A stretch of 40,635 nucleotides of DNA from Desmonostoc geniculatum HA4340-LM1 (GCA_019359545.1 JAHHHB010000064.1:1-40635), one strand, 5' to 3'. Counted from the first letter of the stretch, positions 25,292 through 35,110 are shown. Program-made: numbers and translations. The notes: generated from the sequence alone by a model not told the origin.

Positions 25292-26341
25292 GTGAACGCC
25301 CCTACCAACGTCTCTGCCCAAACTCAAAATCGCAAAGCCGATCACATTCGCATCTGCTTAGAAGAAGATGTCCAGTGTCATGAAGTTACCAATGGACTAG
25401 AACGCTATCGGTTCACCCATTGTTGCTTACCGGAAGTAGACTACACCGACATTGACATCAGTACAACTTTTTTGGGTAAACACCTCGGCGCACCTTTGTT
25501 AATTTCTTCCATGACTGGCGGAACCGAACAAGCAGGAATCATTAATCAACGCTTGGCCCAAGTCGCCCAACACTACAAAATTGCAATGGGTGTTGGTTCC
25601 CAGCGAGTAGCCGTGGAAAAACCCCAGGTAGCTGATACTTTTGCTGTCCGCAAGTATGCGCCGGATGTTCTGCTATTCGCCAACTTGGGGGCTGTGCAAT
25701 TGAACTATAAATACGGCTTAGATCAATGTTTGCGGGTAGTCGATATCCTAGAGGCTGATGGATTGATTTTACACATTAACCCCCTACAAGAGTGCATTCA
25801 ACCCAAAGGTGATACTAATTTTAAGGGTTTACTTGACAATATTTCTAAAGTATGTTATAAAATTCCAGTACCAGTAATTGCCAAAGAAGTGGGTAATGGG
25901 ATTTCAGGTGCGATCGCCAAAAAACTGTTAGATGCTGGAGTCACAGCCATTGATGTCGCTGGTGCTGGTGGTACTTCCTGGGCGAAGGTGGAAAGCGAAC
26001 GAGCTGAAAATGCCTTGCAACGTCGCTTAGGCAGGACATTTGCCGATTGGGGTTTACCGACAGCAGAGTGCATTACCAGTATTCGAGCGATCGCCCCAGA
26101 TGTGCCCTTAATTGCTTCGGGGGGATTGCGTCATGGACTAGATGCAGCAATGGCGATCGCCTTGGGAGCAGACATAGCTGGTTTAGCAATGCCCTTCCTG
26201 AAAGCAGCAGCAGTATCAGAGACAGCAGTTGCCGAACTCGCTGAGGTATTAATTGCCGAAATCACCACAGTATTATTTTGCACAGGCAATGCGACAATAT
26301 CTCAGTTAAAGTACTCTGACAGTTTACAGCACATAAAATAA
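25292..26341 (+). CDS. fni: Isopentenyl-diphosphate delta-isomerase, type 2 (FMN-dependent)
   Basis: This protein has 349 residues starting at GTG (25292). QNRKADHIRICLEEDVQ is the type 2 N-terminal substrate-binding signature, followed by LISSMTGGTEQAG, MGVGSQRVA, HINPLQECIQPKGDTNF (catalytic Gln and Mg-binding Glu region), AGAGGTSWAKVESER and IASGGLRHGLD (FMN phosphate site). It interconverts IPP and DMAPP with reduced FMN and feeds carotenoid, phytol and hopanoid synthesis. The GCGATCGC at 25261 is the last clear element before the start. Cytosolic, length typical. Confidence 0.96.
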   Translation: MNAPTNVSAQTQNRKADHIRICLEEDVQCHEVTNGLERYRFTHCCLPEVDYTDIDISTTFLGKHLGAPLLISSMTGGTEQAGIINQRLAQVAQHYKIAMGVGSQRVAVEKPQVADTFAVRKYAPDVLLFANLGAVQLNYKYGLDQCLRVVDILEADGLILHINPLQECIQPKGDTNFKGLLDNISKVCYKIPVPVIAKEVGNGISGAIAKKLLDAGVTAIDVAGAGGTSWAKVESERAENALQRRLGRTFADWGLPTAECITSIRAIAPDVPLIASGGLRHGLDAAMAIALGADIAGLAMPFLKAAAVSETAVAELAEVLIAEITTVLFCTGNATISQLKYSDSLQHIK

Positions 26342-26568
26342 TTCGTAATTATGCAACTTTAATGCCGATTAGCTTAGCAGCGGTATCATACCCGACAAGA
26401 TTGCCTTGGGGATTGGGGATGAAGTTTTAATAGTTCTGCATTACTACTGTGATCCCAAGGCGGTTGATGCTGAGTGTCCTGATTTTTGATAGCCAAAGAA
26501 GACAAGCTGCTACTTAAATGCTACTTATAAGAAAATGAATAAACCAGTAGAAAATAGATTTACAAGAT

Positions 26569-28404
26569 ATGACTAACTTTATCAAACAAACTCTTGCTAG
26601 TTTAATTGGCAGCTTACTAGGACTAGTTATTTTCGCCGGTCTGGGAACAACTGGACTGTTCGTGCTGCTGGTGGCTGCTACATCCTCTAAAGATACTGGG
26701 CCAGAAGTAAAAGATAAGTCAATGTTAGTTTTTGACTTGTCGATGAAAATTACTGATGGCGAACCCAATTCTGGCCAATTCTTTCAGAATGCACTCTCAG
26801 GTGTAGCTGAAGACAGAATGACACTCCGCAAAGTTGTGGAAACTTTGGAAAAGGCGCGGCGCGATCCACGAATTGTGGGTATCTATCTGGATGCGACCCA
26901 CACAAGCGAAACTGGTAATGTCGGTTATGCCTCTCTCAAAGAAATCCGTAAAGCCCTAGAGGAATTCCGCGCTGGTGGCAAAAAGATTGTCGCCTATGGC
27001 AGTAATTGGAGTGAAAAGGAATATTATCTGAGTTCAGCAGCAAGTTCCGTCATCCTTAACCCCTTGGGATTGATGGAAGTCAACGGTTTGAGTTCACAAA
27101 TGATGTTCTTAAGCGGAGCATTGCAAAAGTATGGTATTGGTGTTCAAGTCGTGCGGGTGGGGAAATTCAAGGGAGCAGTTGAGCCGTTGATCCTAACAAA
27201 ACTGAGTCCAGAAAACCGCCAACAAACTCAGAAATTATTGGATGATGTTTGGGGAGAATGGCGCAATGCTGTGGGTGCCAGCCGGAAAATTCAACCGGAA
27301 CAGCTACAGGCGATCGCAGATAATCAAGCATTGTTAGAAGCAACACAAGCGAAAACCAGCGGTTTGGTAGACCAAATAGCATACGCTGATGAAGTAGTGA
27401 GTGACCTGAAAAAGCTCACAGGTACTGACAAAAAAGACAAAACATTCCGGCAAATTAACCTGAATGATTACGCAGAAGTTTCCGGTAAATCTTTGGGTGT
27501 AGAACGCGACTCAAAAAATAAAATTGCCGTTGTTTATGCTGAAGGGGAGATTGTCGATGGTATAGGTGAAGATGGAGAAGTAGGAGGCGATCGCTTTGCC
27601 AAAATCTTTAATAGACTACGACAAGATAAAGATGTAAAGGCAGTTGTCCTGCGAATTAATAGCCCCGGTGGTAGCGCTACCGCAGCCGAAGTCATGCAGC
27701 GAGAAGTGAAATTAACTCGTGAAGTCAAACCAGTTGTAGTATCAATGGGTGATACTGCTGCCTCTGGCGGTTATTGGATTGCTAGCGACTCTAACCGAAT
27801 TTTTGCCGAACCAAATACAATTACAGGTTCAATTGGGGTGTTTGGCATACTATTTAATGGGCAAAAATTGGCAAATGACAACGGTATCACTTGGGATTCA
27901 GTGAAAACCGGGCGCTATGCAGATGTACAAACAGTTTCTCGTCCGAAATCAGCCCAAGAATTAGCGCTTTATCAACGCAGTGTTGATCGAATTTATAATA
28001 TGTTTCTCAATAAAGTTTCCCAAGGTCGGAAACTCCCAGAACAAAAAGTAGCAGAAATCGCCCAAGGACGGGTTTGGTCAGGTGTGGCAGCTAAGGAAAT
28101 TGGTTTGGTGGATGAAATTGGCGGTTTGAATAGTGCGATCGCCTATGCTGCCAAAGAAGCGAAACTAGAAGAAGATTGGGAATTGCAAGAATATCCCCGC
28201 TTTAGCAGTTTCGGAGAACGTTTTTTTGGGCGAGCAACTCAAGAAGTGCGGAATAATTTGGCAATCGAGTCAACCCAAATCAAACAATCTCATCCCCTTG
28301 CTGCTGAATTCCAAAAACTCCAACAAGAAGTCCAAATTCTCCAAAAAATGAACGATCCACAGGGAATATATGCCCGCTTACCTTTCAACTTGAAAATTGA
28401 GTAG
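26569..28404 (+). CDS. sppA: Signal peptide peptidase SppA (67-kDa type)
   Basis: This protein has 611 residues. One membrane anchor lies at about residues 10-35. Two tandem S49 domains follow. The catalytic lysine is in VVRVGKFKGAVEPL (about residue 200) and the serine in GDTAASGGYWIAS (about 398), with NTITGSIGVFG after it. The length and doubled domain match the E. coli-type long SppA. It degrades cleaved signal peptides and may process thylakoid proteins in cyanobacteria. A tandem-repeat array starts directly at the stop codon. Confidence 0.95.
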   Translation: MTNFIKQTLASLIGSLLGLVIFAGLGTTGLFVLLVAATSSKDTGPEVKDKSMLVFDLSMKITDGEPNSGQFFQNALSGVAEDRMTLRKVVETLEKARRDPRIVGIYLDATHTSETGNVGYASLKEIRKALEEFRAGGKKIVAYGSNWSEKEYYLSSAASSVILNPLGLMEVNGLSSQMMFLSGALQKYGIGVQVVRVGKFKGAVEPLILTKLSPENRQQTQKLLDDVWGEWRNAVGASRKIQPEQLQAIADNQALLEATQAKTSGLVDQIAYADEVVSDLKKLTGTDKKDKTFRQINLNDYAEVSGKSLGVERDSKNKIAVVYAEGEIVDGIGEDGEVGGDRFAKIFNRLRQDKDVKAVVLRINSPGGSATAAEVMQREVKLTREVKPVVVSMGDTAASGGYWIASDSNRIFAEPNTITGSIGVFGILFNGQKLANDNGITWDSVKTGRYADVQTVSRPKSAQELALYQRSVDRIYNMFLNKVSQGRKLPEQKVAEIAQGRVWSGVAAKEIGLVDEIGGLNSAIAYAAKEAKLEEDWELQEYPRFSSFGERFFGRATQEVRNNLAIESTQIKQSHPLAAEFQKLQQEVQILQKMNDPQGIYARLPFNLKIE

Positions 28405-28606
28405 ATGGGCATTGGGCATTGGGCATGGGGCATTGGGCATTGGGCATTGGGCATGGGGCATTGGAAGTGTGGGAGGTGTGGGAGGTGTGGGAGGATGGGG
28501 AAGAAATCTTTCCCCCCACACTCCCCACACTCCCTCATCCCCCTCATCCCCCTCATCTCCCCATGCCCCAGTCCCCAATCCCCAGTCCCCAGTCCCCAAT
28601 CCCCTA
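28405..28606. repeat. Heptanucleotide and related short tandem repeats
   Basis: About ten copies of ATTGGGC / ATGGGGC run from 28405 to 28465, then GTGTGGGAG units, then CCCCTCAT and CCCCAGT / CCCCAAT heptamers to 28606. The two halves are partly complementary and could form a long hairpin. This kind of STRR array is typical of heterocystous cyanobacteria. ORFs read through it are artefacts. Confidence 0.85.
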
Positions 28607-28702
28607 AGACAATCTGTCAAACATTTTTTAATTCTTTCGAGAACATAAAGAAGGCGTTACTTAGGGTAAATTACACATTAAAGCCTTAAATGGAGATTGT
28701 CG

Positions 28703-29482
28703 ATGCAACTTCTCGAATATCCTCGTGTTGCAGTCATTGCCGGAGAAAACGCGGTTCACGTTTCTCAACTACCCTCTACATGGCAAGAGATTGCGAGAGG
28801 AACCACGAGTGTGGGACTTTCCCATGCCCAAACTTATGTTGAAATGGCACAGTTATTTCTATACAAATTAGAGCATGGTGACGTTGACTTGTTTAGCGAT
28901 CGCCCCCAACTAGCTCACTTGATACCGTCATTCTCCCAAATCTTTGCACAGCTAGCATGGGAAACCCTGGAATTTTTTGGACAAGACTTTAGGAAAGACA
29001 GCTATCCAAATTTTGCAGAGATTCTTTGCGATGTCGAGTCAAAGGGAATCGAGTATGCCAAGGAGGTAAAAGTAGCTCGTATTGGTATAGATTTATTCAA
29101 TGAATTTGGTTATGAACTGCCTGCGAGCTTCTATCATGTGCATTTAGCACCGATTTACCGGGATCATGTTTTTGAAGAACGTGCCTTAAGATTTGATCCC
29201 CGTGATATAGAACACAAGCGTGCTTGGGATGCCATACTCCATGCAGGTAAGGTGTTTGCTATTCAGATGAAAGTGCAAAGCATTGCCTCAAAATATGGTT
29301 TTACTTATCAACACGGCTGCGGTTGCAACTCTCACCTATCTTCCATCGATCCTGCGCGTGGGGCGTTTGAGTATGAATTGAGTCCCGAAAAACGTCAGCG
29401 ATGGATTCGCAGTTTCATCTGGACTGCTTGGTATGAGTATGCCTTCTTTGCGATTGTGCCTAATACCAGTTATTTGGTGTAA
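28703..29482 (+). CDS. Hypothetical protein with HGCGC motif
   Basis: This protein has 259 residues. The ATG at 28703 has GGAG seven bases upstream; the TTG two codons earlier is poorer. I do not recognise the family. It is soluble and helical, with no signal peptide. Notable are HVHLAPIYRDHVFEERALRF, KVFAIQMKVQSIASKYGFTY and QHGCGCNSHLS, a His/Cys cluster that could bind metal or haem. The tail WTAWYEYAFFAIVPNTSYLV is aromatic. It lies alone between two repeat arrays, so context gives no hint. Confidence 0.75.
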   Translation: MQLLEYPRVAVIAGENAVHVSQLPSTWQEIARGTTSVGLSHAQTYVEMAQLFLYKLEHGDVDLFSDRPQLAHLIPSFSQIFAQLAWETLEFFGQDFRKDSYPNFAEILCDVESKGIEYAKEVKVARIGIDLFNEFGYELPASFYHVHLAPIYRDHVFEERALRFDPRDIEHKRAWDAILHAGKVFAIQMKVQSIASKYGFTYQHGCGCNSHLSSIDPARGAFEYELSPEKRQRWIRSFIWTAWYEYAFFAIVPNTSYLV

Positions 29483-29519
29483 AGGGGAGTAGAGAGTGGG
29501 GAGTGGAGAGATGGGGGGA

Positions 29520-29612
29520 TGAGGAAGCAGAGGGGCAGAGGGGCAGAGGGGCAGAGGCGAAAATTCATAACTCCTAACTCCTAACTCCTAACTCCTAACT
29601 CCTAACTCCCCA
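29520..29612. repeat. Tandem repeats GGGGCAGA and AACTCCT
   Basis: Three to four copies of GGGGCAGA (29531-29557) are followed by six copies of the heptamer TAACTCC (29571-29612). They lie between the convergent 28703 gene and the pentapeptide gene. Confidence 0.8.
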
Positions 29613-29626
29613 CTTCCCACTCCCTT

Positions 29627-30157
29627 CTAGACATTCTCATCCAAAATTGTCCCTTCTATATTGGCTCCCTCTAAATTTGCTCCGCTTAAATTTGCCTGGT
29701 TTAAATCTGCTTCGGTAAGATTTGCTTGGGACAAGTCGGCTACGGTTAAATCTGCACCACTCAAATCAGCTCCATTTAAATTTGCCGCAATTAAGCTCGC
29801 TTGCTGTAAACCCGCTTCAGTTAAGTTAGTTTCAATCAGCTTGGCAACTGTCAAATCAGCGTGACTCAAATTAGCTCCGTCCAAATTAGCTCCATCCAAG
29901 ATAGCTCCATCTAAAATAGCTCCAGCTAAGTTACTACCACTGAGGTTGGTATTACTCAAATCTGCTCCATTCAAGTCTGCCTCAATCAAACTAGTTTGCG
30001 CTAAATTTGCGTGACTCAAATCGGCTCCATCCAAGATAGCTCTATCTAAAATTGCGCCCCTGAGGTTAGCTTCCCTGAGGTTGGCCTCACTCAAATTGAT
30101 ACCAGTAAAATCTCTTATGCCTGCGGCATAATTTTTCAGGAGTTGTTCTGCTTTCAT
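29627..30157 (-). CDS. Pentapeptide repeat protein
   Basis: This protein has 176 residues, almost all made of A(D/N)LXX repeats: ANLREANLRGAILDRAILDG, then ADLNGADLSNTNLSGSNLAG, and so on to the last repeat IEGTILDENV. About 30 repeats should fold into a right-handed quadrilateral beta helix of about eight coils. A short capping helix (MKAEQLLKNYAAGIRDF) precedes. There is no signal peptide or membrane segment, so it is probably cytosolic. Such proteins are abundant in cyanobacteria; function is seldom known. The underlying DNA is itself repetitive. Confidence 0.93.
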   Translation of the reverse strand: MKAEQLLKNYAAGIRDFTGINLSEANLREANLRGAILDRAILDGADLSHANLAQTSLIEADLNGADLSNTNLSGSNLAGAILDGAILDGANLDGANLSHADLTVAKLIETNLTEAGLQQASLIAANLNGADLSGADLTVADLSQANLTEADLNQANLSGANLEGANIEGTILDENV

Positions 30158-30421
30158 ATCTGTTTTACCTCTCTTGCTGTGCTAAGGAACGTTGAATTGA
30201 AGCTACCCAGACAGGCAAGAATCCCCACCACGCGCTACAGAGGATTTATGTGGTCGAGTAATAATGAATCAGCTTTATCTAGCTTAGGTATTCTGAAGTG
30301 CTGGTGCTACTACCGAGAGTTGTGAATTTATTTCATACTTGGGAGAGATGTTTAGGAAATATTTAAGCATTAGTGCAAAGCGATCGCTATACTCTATTGT
30401 GGTGTTCGTCTGGCAGAGGTT

Positions 30422-31312
30422 ATGGCAAAACCAATTCGTATTCTTTTGCAGACTACGATTCCTAAAACTGAAGATGATTGGAGCATTTTTCGTTTCTCGA
30501 TGTTGCAAGATTACTTAGCATCAATTAAAGATGAAGCGGGAAATTCTTTATTTGAAGTTACAGGACGCGATTACGAGTCAAATGCAGTAGATGGTGACCC
30601 AGTATTAACTACTCTCGACAAATCAGATTTTGATGAACTTTGGCTATTTGCCTTAGATGTGGGTGATGGTTTAACCGAAAAGGATATTGCTGGAATTAAT
30701 GCTTTTCGGCAACGCGGCGGTGGTATTCTGACAACACGCGATCATCAAGATATGGGCTGTTCGATGTGTGGTTTAGTTGACATTGGTGATGTCCATTATT
30801 TCAATACAAAAAATCCCGACCCCGATGAGTCTCGCTGGAGCCGAGATGACTCATACACAAGTTATATTTCCTGGCCTAACTATCATTCTGGAGCTAACGG
30901 TGATTATCAAAAAATCACCATTCTTGAACCCATTCACGAACTTTTGAAAAATCCAAATTCACCTTTGGGACATATCGAATTTTTTCCAGCGCATCCCCAC
31001 GAAGGCGGAATTGGTGCGCCTTTAGGCAATACTAATGCGCGGGTTATTGCCTTAGGGAAAAGTTTAGTTAGTGGTCGTGAATTCAATCTTGTTGTAGCGA
31101 TCGAACATCACCAAGATCAACACGGAAATATACTAGGACGAGGGGTAGCTAACTCTAGCTTTCATCATCTAGTAGATTATAACTGGGATATTGAAAAAGG
31201 CTGTCCCACTTTTGTAGATGAAGCACCGGGGGATGGTATGAAAAAAGAGCCGCGCGCTTTGGAAGATATCAAAACCTATGTGCGTAATGTCGCTTTCTGG
31301 CTAGCAAATTAA
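30422..31312 (+). CDS. Hypothetical protein with glutamine-amidotransferase/ThuA-like fold
   Basis: This protein has 296 residues. IRILLQTTIP at the start, ELWLFALDVGDGLTEKDIAG, AFRQRGGGILTTRDHQDMG and HIEFFPAHPHEGGIG are laid out like class I amidotransferase-fold or ThuA-like proteins (a central sheet with a glycine-rich turn after INAFRQ). The expected nucleophile position reads TTRDHQD, with no Cys, so it is not an active amidotransferase. Several His/Asp residues (DHQDMG, EHHQDQHG, SSFHHLVDY) could bind metal. I do not know its function. It stands alone; HIP1 lies at about 30380. Confidence 0.7.
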   Translation: MAKPIRILLQTTIPKTEDDWSIFRFSMLQDYLASIKDEAGNSLFEVTGRDYESNAVDGDPVLTTLDKSDFDELWLFALDVGDGLTEKDIAGINAFRQRGGGILTTRDHQDMGCSMCGLVDIGDVHYFNTKNPDPDESRWSRDDSYTSYISWPNYHSGANGDYQKITILEPIHELLKNPNSPLGHIEFFPAHPHEGGIGAPLGNTNARVIALGKSLVSGREFNLVVAIEHHQDQHGNILGRGVANSSFHHLVDYNWDIEKGCPTFVDEAPGDGMKKEPRALEDIKTYVRNVAFWLAN

Positions 31313-31410
31313 ACGAAAATTACTGACCACATTTTAGATTAGCTCTGGGACTAGGGACTGGGGAATGGGAACTTGGAAGTAGCGAAAAATTTTCCAATAA
31401 TATCCAATAC

Positions 31411-32160
31411 CTAATCCCCATTCCCCTTTATACACTCAATACCAATTATGGGCACACAGTCAATAAAATCCTGCCAAAACTCTTCACCAAATTCCTCTAC
31501 TCCTTGAGGAGAAACTATTGGTTTTTGCCAGCGAACCTGTTGAAAACCAACACTTTGGAATGCCCATTCATGAGTTTCTGTGCTGAGGTAATAATTATCA
31601 AAGCTGAATTTTTGTTCATTATTAGAAATTGTATATGTTATCGGCGTGCCTTCTCTTAGTGGTGAGTTGATACTTTTAATAAATCCATATTTTTGGGTTG
31701 CAAGATAGGATGTAGGCGGTTGAGAGGCATTATTATTCATACTGACAAAACGACCGCCTGGTTTGAGATTGGCAAATATGTTCTGACACATTTTGAGTAA
31801 TTCTTCTTTCGTTTGAGCATAATTTAATAGAAAGGAAGCCACTACTAAATCAAAGCTACCAATTTTACCCAGTTCGAGTACATCAGCAAGGATATATTCA
31901 ATATTTTGGGGTTCTGTGGCTTCTTCTTGTCTTGCCAGTTCAATCATTTTTTCAGAAATTTCTACCCCTACCACCTTTGCTGCACCTTGGAGTTTGAATT
32001 GTCTGGTATAGAATCCTTCTCCGCAAGCCAAATCCAGGACTGATTTACCAATCAAATCACCAAGCAAATTAAAGTATGTATATGCCTCAATATGCAGACG
32101 AAAGGACAATTGTTTGGATTTTTTATACTGCTCGGCTATGGAGTCATAGGAGGCTGTCAT
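31411..32160 (-). CDS. Class I SAM-dependent methyltransferase
   Basis: This protein has 249 residues. SVLDLACGEGFYTRQFKLQG is motif I, VVGVEISEKMIELA holds the acidic ribose-binding residue, YILADVLEL motif II and FDLVVASFLLNYAQT motif IV. The substrate cannot be told. The start (MTASYDSIAEQYKKS) is typical of the small-molecule methyltransferase family. It begins 90 bases after the ABC importer's ATPase gene and could be read from the same transcript, but I see no functional link. Confidence 0.88.
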   Translation of the reverse strand: MTASYDSIAEQYKKSKQLSFRLHIEAYTYFNLLGDLIGKSVLDLACGEGFYTRQFKLQGAAKVVGVEISEKMIELARQEEATEPQNIEYILADVLELGKIGSFDLVVASFLLNYAQTKEELLKMCQNIFANLKPGGRFVSMNNNASQPPTSYLATQKYGFIKSINSPLREGTPITYTISNNEQKFSFDNYYLSTETHEWAFQSVGFQQVRWQKPIVSPQGVEEFGEEFWQDFIDCVPIIGIECIKGNGD

Positions 32161-32250
32161 TGGTAGTTGCTGGATGTATAAAATATCTACAGAATTTTGC
32201 TTTCTAGTTTGGTTTGAGTACCCAAGAAAGTAAATCGTGATTTTTTGCTT

Positions 32251-33048
32251 TTAGGATACTATAGGCATTTGTTCTAGGGTATCATTTAAGTTAGAGCTAT
32301 CATCACATAAAAGCTTCATTACTTCATCTTTGTATTTCTGAAATATGGGATAACGCTTGATTTGAGGATCGTATTTACTCGGCAATTGAATTTGTATTTC
32401 TTGTTTGATGGTGCCTGGTCGTGAGCTTAACACGTAGATGCGTTGTGATAAAAAAATTGCTTCCTCAACATCGTGAGTGATCAGAAAAATTGTAGTATTT
32501 GTGTTCTGCCAAATTTCTAATAAAAATTGCTGCATTACTTCTTTTGTCTGTACATCTAATGCACCAAATGGTTCATCCATAAGTAAAATTTTGGGTTTGG
32601 ATGCTAAAGCGCGAGCGATCGCCACTCGTTGTTTCATTCCACCGGAAAGTTCCTGCGGTAGCGCCTTAGCAAATCCTGACAACCCCACCATGTCTAAATA
32701 ATAAGCAGCTTGTTGTCGGCGCTTGACTTTGGGCACACCTTGTAACTTCAAGCCAAATTCCACATTCTCCATCGCATTCATCCAGGGATAGAGAGTGTAG
32801 CTTTGAAATACCATACCGCGATCGCACCCCGGCCCGGTGACGCGTACCCCATCAACCAGAATCTCCCCCCCTGTTGGAGTTTCTAACCCTGCAATTAACC
32901 GCAGCAAAGTGGATTTACCAGAACCACTTGCTCCTACTGCACAGACAAATTCACCCTCTTCTACATGCAAACTAATGTTTTTCAGTGCAGTCAACGAACC
33001 GCGTCTAGTTTTAAATTGTTTATGGAGTTGATTAACTTCTAAATGCAT
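32251..33048 (-). CDS. ABC importer ATPase, probable guanidine transporter (sll1082-like)
   Basis: This protein has 265 residues: Walker A GASGSGKST, Q-loop VFQSYTLYPW, signature LSGGMKQR, Walker B ILLMDEPFGALD and H-loop LITHD. It belongs to the NrtD/SsuB/TauB group that powers uptake of nitrate, sulfonates, taurine and similar small solutes. It is the third gene of an importer downstream of a guanidine-I riboswitch, which makes guanidine the likely substrate. The 180-base gap to the permease gene holds AATTCTGACTTCTG tandem repeats. It acts at the inner face of the plasma membrane. Confidence 0.88.
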   Translation of the reverse strand: MHLEVNQLHKQFKTRRGSLTALKNISLHVEEGEFVCAVGASGSGKSTLLRLIAGLETPTGGEILVDGVRVTGPGCDRGMVFQSYTLYPWMNAMENVEFGLKLQGVPKVKRRQQAAYYLDMVGLSGFAKALPQELSGGMKQRVAIARALASKPKILLMDEPFGALDVQTKEVMQQFLLEIWQNTNTTIFLITHDVEEAIFLSQRIYVLSSRPGTIKQEIQIQLPSKYDPQIKRYPIFQKYKDEVMKLLCDDSSNLNDTLEQMPIVS

Positions 33049-33227
33049 AAAAATCCAATTTTAGATGAAAATTTTTGATTAGAAGAATTCAGAACTCAGG
33101 AGTCAGGATTCAGAAATGAATATTGGTTTAAAAGCAAGCCGAATTGTGGGCGAAACACAATTAAAATATTTTTGCTCTTTTGTAGCGGAGTATTCTGAAT
33201 TCTGACTTCTGAATTCTGACTTCTTTT

Positions 33228-34076
33228 TTATTCTTTAGCCCACTTACAAGATACATGCAGTAACAACCGAAATAAAAGGTCAATCCCTAACCCAATCAAG
33301 CCAATTACAATCAATCCTGCAAAAATTTCATCTGTTTTCAGATACCTTTGAGCAACGCTAATCCTACGACCTAAACCTTCTGTTGCCGCGACTAATTCCG
33401 AAACAATCACTAAGTTCCAAGATGCTGCCATGTTAACACGACAAGCATCAATGATATTAGGCAAAATAAACGGAAAAATGACTTGTAATAAAACTTGCTT
33501 TCTTTGACCTCCTAAAGTATAAGTAGTTTCCAATAAATGCTGAGGAACAAATTTCACTGCATCCATCACCATTAAGGTGTTAAAAAACAGTGTGCCGATA
33601 AAAATCAGCATAATTTTCGGAATTTCTCCCAGTCCCAAATATAAAATTAGTAGGGGAATAAAAGCTGGGGCTGGCATATAGCGTACAATACCAATAATTG
33701 GTTCCAACAATGCCCGAATACTAGCAAAAGTCCCCATTAAAGTACCTAAAGGAATGGAAACAATTGCCGCCAGTGAAAAACCAGCTAACACGCGAAACAA
33801 GCTAAAAGCAATATCTTTTTGTAAATCACCACTTGCTAAAAGTCTTTGAAATGCACCCCAGACTTCACTGGGAGTAGGCAAAAATAAAGATGGAATTAAT
33901 CCAGTATTAGAAACAACCCACCACAAAAGTATCGGTATCGTGATGGACAAAAACATCAAAGTCCAAGCTAAATTTTTGGGGATATCCTCAGCAATGCGCC
34001 AAAAAATTGTTTGTGGTAACATTTTCTGAGGAAGCTGAGAGTTTATTTCCTTCAAGTCTTCAGTGTGTTGGTTCAT
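33228..34076 (-). CDS. ABC importer permease, probable guanidine transporter (sll1081-like)
   Basis: This protein has 282 residues with six predicted helices. The EAA loop contacting the ATPase is visible in TYTLGGQRKQVLLQVIFPFI followed by LPNIIDACR. The family is NrtB/SsuC/TauC (BPD_transp_1). Its ATG overlaps the stop of the binding-protein gene (ATGA), so translation is coupled. The substrate cannot be read from the sequence; riboswitch and synteny point to guanidine. Confidence 0.9.
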   Translation of the reverse strand: MNQHTEDLKEINSQLPQKMLPQTIFWRIAEDIPKNLAWTLMFLSITIPILLWWVVSNTGLIPSLFLPTPSEVWGAFQRLLASGDLQKDIAFSLFRVLAGFSLAAIVSIPLGTLMGTFASIRALLEPIIGIVRYMPAPAFIPLLILYLGLGEIPKIMLIFIGTLFFNTLMVMDAVKFVPQHLLETTYTLGGQRKQVLLQVIFPFILPNIIDACRVNMAASWNLVIVSELVAATEGLGRRISVAQRYLKTDEIFAGLIVIGLIGLGIDLLFRLLLHVSCKWAKE

Positions 34077-35110
34077 GATTTCTGCTTCGCAGCGTAGGCT
34101 TTTACAAAGCGGTCATCAAAGATTTGATTGAGATTAGGTGCTTGTTTTGTCAAACCAGCGTCAACAAGAAATTTGCTGATTTTACCAGCAGCATAACTGA
34201 GGGATTTCATGTCATTACCAGGGCTAAAAGCTTGCAAATTCTCTTCTATGGAAAAGATTTTAGTGCCTGCATCATACGCTTTATACTCTGCAACTGACAC
34301 ACCAGCACGTTTCGCCATAATTTCATAAGCTTTGTCTGGGTTAGCTTTGATAAAATCTAGAGTAGCAAACCAAGTATTTACTAACGCTTGTACATCTTGT
34401 GGACGTTCATTAAGAAATTTACGACTGACAACTAAATGGTCAGGAATCGCACCAGGAAAATCTTTAGAACTGAATAATTCTTTGCTTTTAGAACGTGATA
34501 AAGCCTTTGTAGTAAAAGGTGCAAAAACTCCAACTGCATCAACTTGACCGGCTACAAAAGCTGCTGCGGCTGCACCTGTTTCTAGTGGTTGAAACTGAAT
34601 ATCGGCTTGAGTTAAACCGACTTTCGACAACCCAAGTAATAAGAGAAAATGGTCAACTGTTCCTTCTTCAACAGCAACTTTTTTACCTTTCAGGTCAGCG
34701 ATACTGTTAATTCCTTCGCGGACAATAATTTTGTCATTACCAGTTGAATTATCATTGACTAAAACAATTACTTGATCTGAACCTGCTGCTACTGAGCTAA
34801 TGGTATCATTCAACGTTTGAGTATTGGCATTAAGTTGACCTGCTCGTAAAGCATTGATAGAATCTAAATAGCCATCAAACCACTTTAAATCTACATTAAT
34901 TTTGTTGTTCTCAAATAACTTTTGCTCTTGGGAAACTTGCCAAGGAAACCAACCAGGCCAAGCACTAAAGCCAACCTGAATTGGTGCTGTATTAACTGAA
35001 GTATTAGATTTTTGTGGTGTATTAGTTTCGGGATTGGGAGTACAACTAACTGTGATAAAAAGCGCGAGTAAAAAGATTGTGAATAGAGATGATAATTTAC
35101 GAATATTCAT
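34073..35110 (-). CDS. ABC importer substrate-binding lipoprotein, probable guanidine binder (sll1080-like)
   Basis: This protein has 345 residues. A lipoprotein signal ends in LFITVSC with the lipid-anchored Cys at position 23. The body is an NMT1/SsuA-type two-lobed binding protein: VGFSAWPGWFPWQVSQEQKL, ADLKGKKVAVEEGTVDHFLL, AFVAGQVDAVGVFAPF. Several Trp residues (WPGWFPW, DLKWFDG) could pack a cationic ligand. Automatic annotation would say nitrate/sulfonate/taurine, but the upstream guanidine-I riboswitch and the gene order suggest guanidine. About 595 bases separate it from the riboswitch, and these hold only gene remnants. Confidence 0.88.
   Translation of the reverse strand: MNIRKLSSLFTIFLLALFITVSCTPNPETNTPQKSNTSVNTAPIQVGFSAWPGWFPWQVSQEQKLFENNKINVDLKWFDGYLDSINALRAGQLNANTQTLNDTISSVAAGSDQVIVLVNDNSTGNDKIIVREGINSIADLKGKKVAVEEGTVDHFLLLLGLSKVGLTQADIQFQPLETGAAAAAFVAGQVDAVGVFAPFTTKALSRSKSKELFSSKDFPGAIPDHLVVSRKFLNERPQDVQALVNTWFATLDFIKANPDKAYEIMAKRAGVSVAEYKAYDAGTKIFSIEENLQAFSPGNDMKSLSYAAGKISKFLVDAGLTKQAPNLNQIFDDRFVKAYAAKQKS

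Noticed and set aside
28290..28689. ORFs on both strands rich in Met-Pro-His-Ala or Gly-Trp-His
   Set aside because: They are translations of the ATTGGGC and CCCCAGT tandem repeats.
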